Assembly (NCBI GenBank): GCA_002393705.1
Contig: DGTH01000176.1
Coordinates: 15,873-30,562, forward strand
DNA: 14,690 bases
Direction of reading: 5' to 3'
Origin: Prevotella sp. UBA4341
GTDB taxonomy: Bacteria; Bacteroidota; Bacteroidia; Bacteroidales; Bacteroidaceae
Made by a program: the position numbers and the translations under genes. Below, piece after piece: positions 1 through 5,752 of the stretch. The notes below the pieces were generated by a model. That model ran no database searches. It saw only the letters and a list, made by a program, of their open reading frames with translations, and was not told the DNA's origin. Numbering within the stretch: the stretch's first letter is position 1; each line of letters begins with the position of its first letter.

Positions 1-1072
1 CGATGAGCTTGTCGACGAAGAAGAGGCGGCTCTCGAACATCTTCTGGTGAATGAGTACCGAGCCACGGGCTTGCGTGGCCACGACGATGAGCACCGAGAG
101 CAGGTCAGGCGTCAGGCCCGGCCACGGTGCGTCGGCCAGCGTCATGATGGTGCCGTCAATGAATGAATCGACCACGTAGTGCTTCTGTCGCGGAATGACG
201 AGGTCGTCGTCCTCCACGTCTATCTTGATGCCCAGGCGCCGGAAGGCGTCGGGAATGATGCCCAGCTCGCCGACGGCCACGTTCTTGATGCGCACGCCGT
301 CGCCCACCATGGCTGCCATGCCGATGAAGGAGCCCACCTCAATCATGTCAGGCAGAATGCTGTGGTTAGTGCCGTGCAGCTCCTTGATGCCGTGAATGGT
401 GAGCAGGTTCGAGCCTATGCCCTCTATCTGTGCGCCCATGCTGCACAGCATGCGGCAGAGCTGCTGAACGTAGGGTTCGCAGGCGGCGTTGTAGATGGTG
501 GTGGTGCCTTGGGCTGAGACAGCCGCCATGATGATGTTGGCCGTTCCCGTCACCGAGGCTTCGTCGAGCAGCATATATGCGCCCTTCAGTCGCCTGGCAC
601 CTATCTCATAGACGTTGCGCTCCTCTATGTGGCGGAACTTGGCTCCCAGAGCCTTGAAGCCCAGGAAGTGGGTGTCCAGTCGGCGACGGCCTATCTTGTC
701 GCCGCCGGGCTTGGTAATGATGGCCTTGCCCATGCGGGCCAGCAGCGGACCTATCATCAGGACGCTGCCCCTCAGGGCGGCGCACTCGCTGACAAACTCG
801 TCGCTCTCCAAGTAGTCCAGGTTAAGGTCGGAGGCTTGGAAAATGAGCCCCCTCCCCTTTGGGGAGGTTGGGAGGGGTGTCACCTTCACCCCAATCTTCT
901 TCAATAGTTCAATGAGGTTGTTGACGTCGCGTATGTCGGGTATGTTGCTGATGGTGACGGGCTCGCTGGTCAGCAGCGTGGCACTGATGACCTGCAGGGC
1001 TTCGTTTTTGGCTCCCTGCGGGATTATGGTTCCTTTTAGCGGATGGCCGCCCTCTATGATAAATGCTGACAC
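1..1072 (-). CDS. murA: UDP-N-acetylglucosamine 1-carboxyvinyltransferase MurA, 3' end outside window
   Basis: Cytoplasmic enzyme of the first committed peptidoglycan step, transferring enolpyruvate from PEP to UDP-GlcNAc. About 357 codons are present; the C-terminal part lies beyond the window edge. Translation gives the MurA N-terminus (VSAFIIEGGHPLKG, then PQGAKNEALQ), LDEASVTGTANI and LPDMIEVGSFIGMAA. The active-site loop reads KPGGDKIGRRRLDTHFLG, so the usual catalytic cysteine (Cys115 in E. coli) is Asp at about residue 125, as is known for Bacteroidetes MurA and linked to fosfomycin insensitivity. The GTG at 1072-1070 is chosen because homology begins there and no in-frame ATG precedes it. 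A palindromic repeat adds TPLPTSPKGRG at residues 65-75, in a region of variable sequence between two conserved blocks. It is the last gene of the tsaB-DUF4290-murA run, 32 bases after the DUF4290 stop. Identity is secure; the start codon is less so. Confidence 0.95.
   Translation of the reverse strand, partial: MSAFIIEGGHPLKGTIIPQGAKNEALQVISATLLTSEPVTISNIPDIRDVNNLIELLKKIGVKVTPLPTSPKGRGLIFQASDLNLDYLESDEFVSECAALRGSVLMIGPLLARMGKAIITKPGGDKIGRRRLDTHFLGFKALGAKFRHIEERNVYEIGARRLKGAYMLLDEASVTGTANIIMAAVSAQGTTTIYNAACEPYVQQLCRMLCSMGAQIEGIGSNLLTIHGIKELHGTNHSILPDMIEVGSFIGMAAMVGDGVRIKNVAVGELGIIPDAFRRLGIKIDVEDDDLVIPRQKHYVVDSFIDGTIMTLADAPWPGLTPDLLSVLIVVATQARGSVLIHQKMFESRLFFVDKLI
848..878 (-). repeat. Palindromic element copy 1, inside murA
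   Basis: Read on the minus strand this is ACCCCTCCCAACCTCCCC, AAA, GGGGAGGGGG. The core hairpin is complete, but the GCCTTCACGGACTCC tail seen in other copies is missing, so it is a short form. It is in the same orientation as murA and is translated as TPLPTSPKGRG in the frame also used by copy 9. Confidence 0.88.
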
Positions 1073-1104
1073 CGGGGGGATTTTCGATTTACGGATTGTT
1101 CTGT

Positions 1105-1719
1105 TTACTTCTTGCGCTTCGCCTTAGGCAGCGGTGCCTTGCTCACGGTGCTTGCGTTGAGCGATTCGAAGCGGAACCTGCTCAGGTCTATCTGTATGAC
1201 GCCGTCCGTGTAGCGGGCCAGGTCGTCGGCCACCTTCTCGTCGTCCATGGAGCCGTGGCCCCAGGTAGCCAGGTCGCGCTTCATCTGGTTGGCCGTCAGC
1301 CTGACCAGTTCGTCGCGCTCAGGACCTTCGGGCATGCTTTTCAGCTTCTCGAAGAGCTCGCTGACGAGCTGTCCGTAGTGGCGCAGGTAGTGGTGGTCGT
1401 CGCGCTTCTGCAGCTTCACGGGCTGCGGCTTGGTGTGTATCTTCTCTGCCTCGCTGACGTCGTAGGGCCAGTCTATGTCCAGCTCGCGGTGGCTGATGAG
1501 GTACAGGTGGTCCCACAGCGTCTGCAGGTAGTTCTCGCTCTCGCGTACTTGCGGGTTCTTGTTCTCCATGAGCCTCACAATGCTCTTGGCGGCGCGCAGG
1601 CGCTCTTCTTTCGTCGGCAGCGACACGGCGAGCTCTACCATCTTCTGTACTTCACGTCCGTACTCCGACATGATCATCTTCTCGCGCTGCGTGTTGTAGT
1701 CTAATCCTTTTATGTCCAT
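1105..1719 (-). CDS. DUF4290 family protein
   Basis: A 204-residue soluble protein of a family found in Bacteroidetes and of unknown function. The N-terminal block (LDYNTQREKMIMSEYGREVQKMVE) is what I recognise as DUF4290. The rest is predicted to be mostly helical and charged, and it ends in a basic tail (KAPLPKAKRKK). No signal peptide or membrane segment is visible. The frame is open upstream to 1755, but that start would overlap the tsaB 3' end. The ATG at 1719-1717 places the conserved DYNTQRE block near the N-terminus, as expected, and lies just after the tsaB stop. It sits between tsaB and murA on the same strand with short gaps, so it is probably co-transcribed. No function is claimed. 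Confidence 0.85.
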   Translation of the reverse strand: MDIKGLDYNTQREKMIMSEYGREVQKMVELAVSLPTKEERLRAAKSIVRLMENKNPQVRESENYLQTLWDHLYLISHRELDIDWPYDVSEAEKIHTKPQPVKLQKRDDHHYLRHYGQLVSELFEKLKSMPEGPERDELVRLTANQMKRDLATWGHGSMDDEKVADDLARYTDGVIQIDLSRFRFESLNASTVSKAPLPKAKRKK

Positions 1720-1723
1720 CTTG

Positions 1724-2461
1724 TTAAAGTAGTTTTTTTGGCATTTTGGCCACAAAGTCCTTCAGGTAGAAGGGTTCGAAGTAGGCCACGTCCTCAAACT
1801 GCCCGTTCAGGAAGCGGCGCTCGGCCAGGGGCTGCATCCACTTGGCCAGTGGCTCCACGTCGTCCAGCAGGTGGGCGTTCGGGTGGTTGATGGTGTCCAT
1901 GCACTTCTTGGCTCCGTTGCCGAAGAAATATACGGGTCCCCGGTCCAGCCACTCGCGGTACGTTTCGTCCGTCACCACGTCGGCCTGAATGGGGCGCACG
2001 GGCTTCAGCGCACGGTCGTACAGCGCGGCATATACCTCCATTCTGCGGGCGTCGAGCATGGGGCAGAGTAGTAACCCCTCCCGGCCTCCCCCAAGGGGAG
2101 GAGTGCCTTCACGGGCTCCCAGTTCATTCAGGAATTGCTCCCTGAGCAGTACGGGCACGCAGAGCAGCTCGAGCGTGGGCACGCTGATGAGCTTCAGGTC
2201 GCGGCCGAAGCAAATGCCTTTGGCCATCGACACGCCAATGCGCAAGCCTGTGTAGGAACCCGGACCGCTGCTTACGGCGACGGCGTCGAACGGTATGGCG
2301 TGGTTGTCGGTAAACGAGAGGGCTTCATCGACCATCGTCCCCAACTTTTCGGCGTGGTTCATGCCGCCCCGCTCCACTTGTTCGAAAATGCACTGTCCGT
2401 CCTCCGAGACGGCTACCGAGCAAACGTTCGTGCTTGTTTCTATATGCAGTATGCAAGCCAT
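1724..2461 (-). CDS. tsaB: tRNA threonylcarbamoyladenosine biosynthesis protein TsaB
   Basis: TsaB is an ASKHA-fold partner of TsaD in making N6-threonylcarbamoyladenosine at A37 of ANN-decoding tRNAs, together with TsaE and TsaC. The 245-residue product begins MACILHIETSTNVCSVAVSE and carries SSGPGSYTGLRIGVSMAKG at about 64-82 and CPMLDARRMEVYAALYD after residue 132, all typical of TsaB. Between them, residues 115-130 (GAREGTPPLGGGREGL) are encoded by a palindromic repeat read on its antisense strand; this segment falls where homologues run directly toward the CPM.DARR block. The ATG at 2461 lies about 30 bases downstream of a good Bacteroidetes promoter (2497-2528). It is the first gene of an apparent operon with the DUF4290 gene and murA. 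The insertion does not break the frame, so the protein is presumably functional. Confidence 0.93.
   Translation of the reverse strand: MACILHIETSTNVCSVAVSEDGQCIFEQVERGGMNHAEKLGTMVDEALSFTDNHAIPFDAVAVSSGPGSYTGLRIGVSMAKGICFGRDLKLISVPTLELLCVPVLLREQFLNELGAREGTPPLGGGREGLLLCPMLDARRMEVYAALYDRALKPVRPIQADVVTDETYREWLDRGPVYFFGNGAKKCMDTINHPNAHLLDDVEPLAKWMQPLAERRFLNGQFEDVAYFEPFYLKDFVAKMPKKLL
2073..2119 (+). repeat. Palindromic element copy 2, inside tsaB
   Basis: Starts AACCCCTCCCGGCCTCCC, continues through a short loop to GGGGAGGAG, and ends with the tail GCCTTCACGGGCTCC. The stem CCTCCCC/GGGGAGG is kept with a slightly altered loop (CCAA). It lies opposite to tsaB, and its antisense frame reads AREGTPPLGGGREG without a stop. 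Confidence 0.9.
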
Positions 2462-2496
2462 CGTTTCTTTGTCGTCCTATTTATATAATCAAGGTG

Positions 2497-2528
2497 CAAA
2501 GGTACAACTAACTGAGCAAAAAAGCAAA
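2497..2528 (-). promoter_or_regulatory. Bacteroidetes-type promoter for tsaB operon
   Basis: On the minus strand, TTTG (2528-2525), a 20-base spacer, then TACCTTTG (2504-2497) match the known Bacteroidetes -33/-7 consensus (TTTG, TAnnTTTG). The tsaB ATG is 35 bases further on. This fits transcription of tsaB-DUF4290-murA. Confidence 0.75.
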
Positions 2529-2573
2529 TTAATTACGAATTATTATCATTTTCTCCGTTCAAGCAGAATAGTT

Positions 2574-2876
2574 TTACTGCCGTTTATACACTACTTTCCC
2601 GTCGCGAATGACATTAGCGCGGAATTGGGGATTCTTGATTTCTGAGAAAATGTGGGTGTCGAAGAAGTAGGGGATGTGCGATTCGTACAGCTTGTCGTTG
2701 AGCATCCGGAGTGTGTGCCGGGAGAGGCGCTCTCCTTTCAGGGACAGGTCAATGTCGGAGGCGCGCCAGTAGTCACCACGGGCGCGTGAACCATAGATGC
2801 TTGCCTCCTCAATTTCAGGAATGGAGGCCAGTATCTCCAACAATTCATTGTATGAACGTTCACTTAGTCCGAACAT
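2574..2876 (-). CDS. mntA: MntA-like minimal nucleotidyltransferase antitoxin
   Basis: A 100-residue minimal nucleotidyltransferase of the DNA polymerase beta superfamily. The signature GSRARGDYWRASDIDLSL at residues 29-46 fits the MntA motif GSX10DXD, with G29-S30 and metal ligands D41 and D43. In characterised HEPN/MNT modules this enzyme adds AMP units to a tyrosine of the HEPN toxin and so inactivates it. The ATG at 2876 overlaps the 3' end of the upstream HEPN gene by 13 bases, the usual linked arrangement. It lies on the minus strand in an AT-richer stretch between the tsaB and yicC operons. Antitoxin function is inferred from family and pairing; some such pairs were first annotated simply as nucleotidyltransferase and substrate-binding protein. 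Confidence 0.88.
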   Translation of the reverse strand: MFGLSERSYNELLEILASIPEIEEASIYGSRARGDYWRASDIDLSLKGERLSRHTLRMLNDKLYESHIPYFFDTHIFSEIKNPQFRANVIRDGKVVYKRQ

Positions 2877-3280
2877 AGTTTCTCCATTTTGTTACGCAAT
2901 TCTTTCAGTAGGGGATGGAAGGTGTGGACAATGTCATCGATAATGTCAGTTGCAGTGTCCTCGTCATAGACGTGTGATGTCTGGTTTCGTGCATCTATCA
3001 TATCCATCCAGGCTTCTCCGTTTTCAATAAGAGATAAATTAGTGGCATGTCTTACGACGTCTTTGGAACCGAGTATTTGTAAAATCCCGTTATCTTTTTC
3101 GTAGCTCATCATGAGTTTCCAAGCCATTTCGTATGTGAACTCGAAACGCTTAATCAAGCTGTCGCGTTCATACTCGTTCAGTGGCCGTTGGCCTCTGAGG
3201 TTGATGACATCCGTCAGCCGGTTGAGCGCGTCCTGAAATGTTTTCAGCCGTTCTGTCCATCGGGGTTTTACTTCATTCAT
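2864..3280 (-). CDS. HEPN-domain toxin (HI0074 / nucleotidyltransferase substrate-binding family)
   Basis: A 138-residue helical HEPN protein of the HI0074-like family. Recognisable parts are RWTERLKTFQDALNRL near the start, FEFTYEMAWKLMMSYEKDNG in the middle, and RNQTSHVYDE at about residues 98-107. That last segment matches RX4HXY: the Arg and His of the HEPN ribonuclease motif plus the tyrosine that MntA AMPylates in characterised systems. The frame extends upstream to 3337, but a promoter at 3307-3338 puts the likely transcription start near 3300. ATG 3280 is therefore preferred, with ATG 3292 possible. It is co-transcribed with and overlaps the antitoxin gene. The RNase toxin role is inferred from motifs; the protein appears intact. 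Confidence 0.87.
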   Translation of the reverse strand: MNEVKPRWTERLKTFQDALNRLTDVINLRGQRPLNEYERDSLIKRFEFTYEMAWKLMMSYEKDNGILQILGSKDVVRHATNLSLIENGEAWMDMIDARNQTSHVYDEDTATDIIDDIVHTFHPLLKELRNKMEKLCSD

Positions 3281-3306
3281 AGTCTTCTTCATGCACATTC
3301 CGCTTG

Positions 3307-3338
3307 CAAAGTTACATGATTTCCCCGATTTCACCAAA
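3307..3338 (-). promoter_or_regulatory. Bacteroidetes-type promoter for the HEPN/MNT pair
   Basis: On the minus strand, TTTG (3338-3335), a 20-base spacer and TAACTTTG (3314-3307) fit the Bacteroidetes consensus. The first plausible start codons (3292 and 3280) follow within 30 bases, which argues against the more upstream in-frame starts. Confidence 0.75.
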
Positions 3339-3354
3339 TTTCCCGCTTGCTTTT

Positions 3355-4233
3355 TTACGGCTCTTTCACGTAGGGCTTGATTTCCTCAATGATGGCGAAA
3401 GGAACGGTGTAGTCAAAAGGCTGTATCACGTTTTGGTAGAACTTGATGCGAATCATGAACTCGTCTTGCAGTTGAGAAGGCTTCTCCAGGCAGCTGATGT
3501 CGCAGTCGTTACTGATGCTGATTTCGTAGGAGTACGTCTTGTAATGAAAAGACAGGGCAGAACGCGGGACTTCATCTTTTGTCATCACCTTCCGCAAGTC
3601 TCCGGCCAGCTCTCCGTCCAGAATGTTTTTATGGATAAAAGGAAAACCGATAACCAGTTCCTTGATGCAGATACTGTCCTCAAACTCCAGTTTGTCATAA
3701 ATGTTCTTTTCCTTAAAGATGTTTTGGGGATTATGCGATAACTGATTGAAAGAAAAGTAGTTTTCATAATCAGCACACTCAGCTCTCTTGTCTGATTCGG
3801 ACAGGCTGACCTTCATCACGATGCTGTCACCTTGGCGTGGGGTGTTGCGCTCAATAATATGAATGGTGTCGCCCGTCTGACGTTTCGACTTGAACGATAT
3901 TGCGAATGACGTCATGGGCGGAATGGTGGTGGGCTCCTTTATGCGATGGTTGCCGACTCTCACTTTCGGCTGTATCCACTCTCCGTCATAAAAGACGGCG
4001 AATGACTTTTCCGACAAATTCCACAACGTGTCCTGGCGCATATACTGATGGACAAAGAAGCGGCTCTTCTTCTTCGTCTTCGGATATTCCATAATCGACA
4101 CCACGGTCTTACCACAGCCTTCAGGGACATCTGTGGCTATGTTTTTCTGGCTGATGAGCCAATGGGGAACAGAACAGGAACACAAGGCAATTCCTAAAGT
4201 GATGGCGGTGTATCTGACGGCTTTCTTGTCCAT
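3355..4233 (-). CDS. Predicted lipoprotein of unknown function
   Basis: A 292-residue protein I do not recognise. It begins MDKKAVRYTAITLGIALCSC, a basic start followed by a hydrophobic stretch and a possible lipobox (L-C-S-C with Cys20). An exported, lipid-anchored protein is therefore likely. The remainder is soluble, rich in alternating hydrophobic and charged residues suggestive of beta structure, and has no motif I can name. The frame extends upstream to 4314, but a promoter at 4277-4308 lies inside that extension, so the ATG at 4233 is preferred; it also puts the signal peptide at the N-terminus. Base composition is visibly more AT-rich than in the flanking core genes, as in the neighbouring HEPN/MNT pair, suggesting acquisition. 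Its own promoter and a second leftward promoter (4521-4552) lie upstream. Confidence 0.7.
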   Translation of the reverse strand: MDKKAVRYTAITLGIALCSCSVPHWLISQKNIATDVPEGCGKTVVSIMEYPKTKKKSRFFVHQYMRQDTLWNLSEKSFAVFYDGEWIQPKVRVGNHRIKEPTTIPPMTSFAISFKSKRQTGDTIHIIERNTPRQGDSIVMKVSLSESDKRAECADYENYFSFNQLSHNPQNIFKEKNIYDKLEFEDSICIKELVIGFPFIHKNILDGELAGDLRKVMTKDEVPRSALSFHYKTYSYEISISNDCDISCLEKPSQLQDEFMIRIKFYQNVIQPFDYTVPFAIIEEIKPYVKEP

Positions 4234-4276
4234 AAGCTTCTTACTTTCGGTTTTAAGGAAATAATGTTCCTCGCCA

Positions 4277-4308
4277 CAAAAGTAATGCTCCAGCATGAAA
4301 CTTCCAAG
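4277..4308 (-). promoter_or_regulatory. Bacteroidetes-type promoter for the lipoprotein gene
   Basis: On the minus strand, CTTG (4308-4305), a 20-base spacer and TACTTTTG (4284-4277) fit the consensus. It lies 43 bases before the preferred ATG at 4233. Confidence 0.65.
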
Positions 4309-4378
4309 GCGCATAACAATTTTTATGACTATTTAAACAGTCAGACTGGGTAGGGCAGACAGGTGGCTACCCCTTAGG

Positions 4379-4470
4379 AAACTGGTAGTTTATGTCAGGG
4401 TAACGGGTAGTTTCCCCGGGGGTATCAGGAATTCAGCGGCCGCTGAAAAGTATTTCAACGCCCGCTGAAA
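4379..4470. repeat. Cluster of short palindromes in the non-coding region 4234-4642
   Basis: Three inverted repeats are seen. AAACT-GGT-AGTTT lies at 4379-4391. TTCAGCGGCCGCTGAA (4432-4447) is a perfect 16-base palindrome. TTTCAACGCCCGCTGAAA (4453-4470) is nearly perfect with one mismatch, and is a sequence cousin of the previous one five bases away. The phrase GGTAGTTT also recurs (about 4384 and 4406). A weaker hairpin, GACTATTTAAACAGTC, is at 4326-4341. The region holds no convincing gene. It may be a dispersed intergenic repeat, a structured leader or a protein-binding site. Confidence 0.6.
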
Positions 4471-4520
4471 ACCTATATTGCCTTTCTTCTGCAAGAACGT
4501 ACAGAAATAGAAGGTTTTTG

Positions 4521-4552
4521 CAAAGGTACGGAAAAATAGCGACAAATGCAAG
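4521..4552 (-). promoter_or_regulatory. Second leftward Bacteroidetes-type promoter, divergent from yicC
   Basis: On the minus strand, CTTG (4552-4549), a 20-base spacer and TACCTTTG (4528-4521) fit the consensus. It would transcribe leftward through the palindrome cluster towards the lipoprotein gene, giving a leader of nearly 300 bases or a small RNA. Confidence 0.55.
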
Positions 4553-4578
4553 TTTTTCGCATTTTTTCTTCTGTCATT

Positions 4579-4610
4579 TTTGGGGAATATGAATATTTGC
4601 CGTACCTTTG
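4579..4610 (+). promoter_or_regulatory. Bacteroidetes-type promoter for the yicC operon
   Basis: TTTG (4579-4582), a 20-base spacer and TACCTTTG (4603-4610) fit the consensus exactly. The yicC ATG at 4643 is 33 bases downstream. This also rules out the in-frame ATG at 4580 as the start. Confidence 0.8.
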
Positions 4611-4642
4611 CACTCTCATTATATATACTGCAAAAAGACGAT

Positions 4643-5521
4643 ATGATACAATCAATGACAGGCTACGGCAAGGCGGTCGTGGCCTACAAGGACAAGAAAA
4701 TCAACGTAGAGGTGAAGTCGCTGAACTCCAAACAGCTCGACCTTCAGACGCGCATTGCCCCGCTTTACCGTGAGAAGGAGATGGAGCTGCGCCAGATGGT
4801 CAGCGAGGCGCTGGTGCGCGGCAAGGTGGATTTCTGCATCTGGATAGAGAAAGACACCCTGGTCGATGCCACGCCCGTGAACGGGGCGCTCATCGAGAAC
4901 TACTACCAGCAGCTGAAGACCATTACGCAGCGTACCGGCATACCTGAACCACAAGACTGGCTGCAGACGCTGATGCGCATGCCCGACGTGCTGACGAAGA
5001 CCGAGGTTGAGGTGCTCGACGAGCAGGAGTGGCTCGTAGCACGCCAGGCCGTCAGCGAGGCGCTCGCCGCGCTGCTGAGCTTCCGTAGGCAGGAGGGTGC
5101 CGCGCTGGAGCGTAAGTTCAGCGAAAAGATAGACAAAATTGAGCAGCTGCTCCGCGACATCGAGCCGTGGGAGAAACAGCGGGTAGAGAAGATTCGCGGG
5201 CGCATCATCGACGGCCTGAAGCAGATTCCCGAAGCCGACTACGACAAGAACCGCCTGGAGCAGGAGCTCATCTACTACATAGAGAAACTGGACATCAGCG
5301 AGGAGAAGCAGCGCCTGGCCAACCACCTGAAGTACTTCTGCGAGACCATGGCCGAGCCCGGGGGCACGCAGGGCAAGAAACTGGGCTTCATAGCTCAGGA
5401 AATGGGCCGCGAAATCAACACCACGGGCTCGAAGTCGAACCAGGCCGAGATGCAGAACATCGTGGTCAAGATGAAGGACGAACTGGAGCAGATCAAGGAG
5501 CAGGTGCTGAACGCGCTGTAA
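4643..5521 (+). CDS. yicC: YicC/YloC-family endoribonuclease
   Basis: A 292-residue cytoplasmic protein of the YicC/YloC family, whose E. coli and B. subtilis members are reported as endoribonucleases. The start MIQSMTGYGKAV is the conserved family N-terminus. Other hallmarks are VEVKSLNSKQLDLQTRIAP near residues 25-45 and, at the C-terminus, EKLDISEEKQRLANHLKYF and GKKLGFIAQEMGREINTTG. Length matches the family (E. coli 287). The ATG at 4643 is chosen over an in-frame ATG at 4580 because of the conserved N-terminus and the promoter position. The order yicC-gmk-nadD is common in Bacteroidetes. The TAA stop is joined directly to a palindromic element (copy 3), so the gene was barely spared by that insertion. 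Confidence 0.95.
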   Translation: MIQSMTGYGKAVVAYKDKKINVEVKSLNSKQLDLQTRIAPLYREKEMELRQMVSEALVRGKVDFCIWIEKDTLVDATPVNGALIENYYQQLKTITQRTGIPEPQDWLQTLMRMPDVLTKTEVEVLDEQEWLVARQAVSEALAALLSFRRQEGAALERKFSEKIDKIEQLLRDIEPWEKQRVEKIRGRIIDGLKQIPEADYDKNRLEQELIYYIEKLDISEEKQRLANHLKYFCETMAEPGGTQGKKLGFIAQEMGREINTTGSKSNQAEMQNIVVKMKDELEQIKEQVLNAL

Positions 5522-5564
5522 ACCCCTCCCGACCTCCCCAAAAGGGAGGAGGGCCTTCACGGAC
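5521..5564 (+). repeat. Palindromic element copy 3, at the yicC stop codon
   Basis: Begins AACCCCTCCCGACCTCCCC, then loop and AAGGGAGGAGG, then tail GCCTTCACGGAC. The first A doubles as the last base of the yicC TAA. It is the only clear copy outside an open reading frame. Its tail runs directly into the broken 5' end of the DUF559 remnant. With copy 4 it forms an inverted pair around that remnant. Confidence 0.88.
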
Positions 5565-5567
5565 AAG

Positions 5568-5752
5568 TTATGTAATGGTAAATCATCATTGAGGTAGATG
5601 GAGGTTATCATCAGCCAGAGGAGCAACAGCAGCAAGATGCGGAACGTTCAGCATTTCTTCAGCAGGAGGGCTTCTCGGTCATCCGTTTTACTAATGAAGA
5701 AGTATTAGGCAATATTGATGAAGTATTAGAAAACATAAAGTCAAAGCTATGA
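5568..5752 (+). pseudogene. Remnant of a DUF559 endonuclease-domain gene
   Basis: From 5585 the frame reads IIEVDGGYHQPEEQQQQDAE, then RSAFLQQEGFSVIRFTNEE, then VLGNIDEVLENIKSKL and a TGA at 5750-5752. This is the C-terminal half of a DUF559 protein (Vsr-like / PD-(D/E)XK endonuclease group), with the conserved IEVDGGYH and GFSVIRFTNEEVL blocks. Immediately before it, 5568-5582 reads LCNGK in another frame; adding one base at about 5583 would restore the family's LCNGKLIIEVDGG, so there is a one-base frameshift. The N-terminal half is missing and no start codon exists, with palindromic element copy 3 ending at 5564. The TGA overlaps the gmk ATG (ATGA). It is a dead remnant wedged between yicC and gmk. 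Confidence 0.82.

Noticed and set aside
4234..4314. Upstream start for the lipoprotein gene at 4314
   Set aside because: A promoter lies within this stretch, and the signal peptide would no longer be N-terminal.
5521..5564. Copy 3 as a rho-independent terminator for yicC
   Set aside because: The hairpin is real but no T-rich tract follows it, and identical hairpins lie inside other genes that must be transcribed through.
4652..5635. Antisense open frame of about 327 residues opposite yicC
   Set aside because: The Leu/His/Val-rich composition and lack of any family feature mark it as a shadow of yicC.
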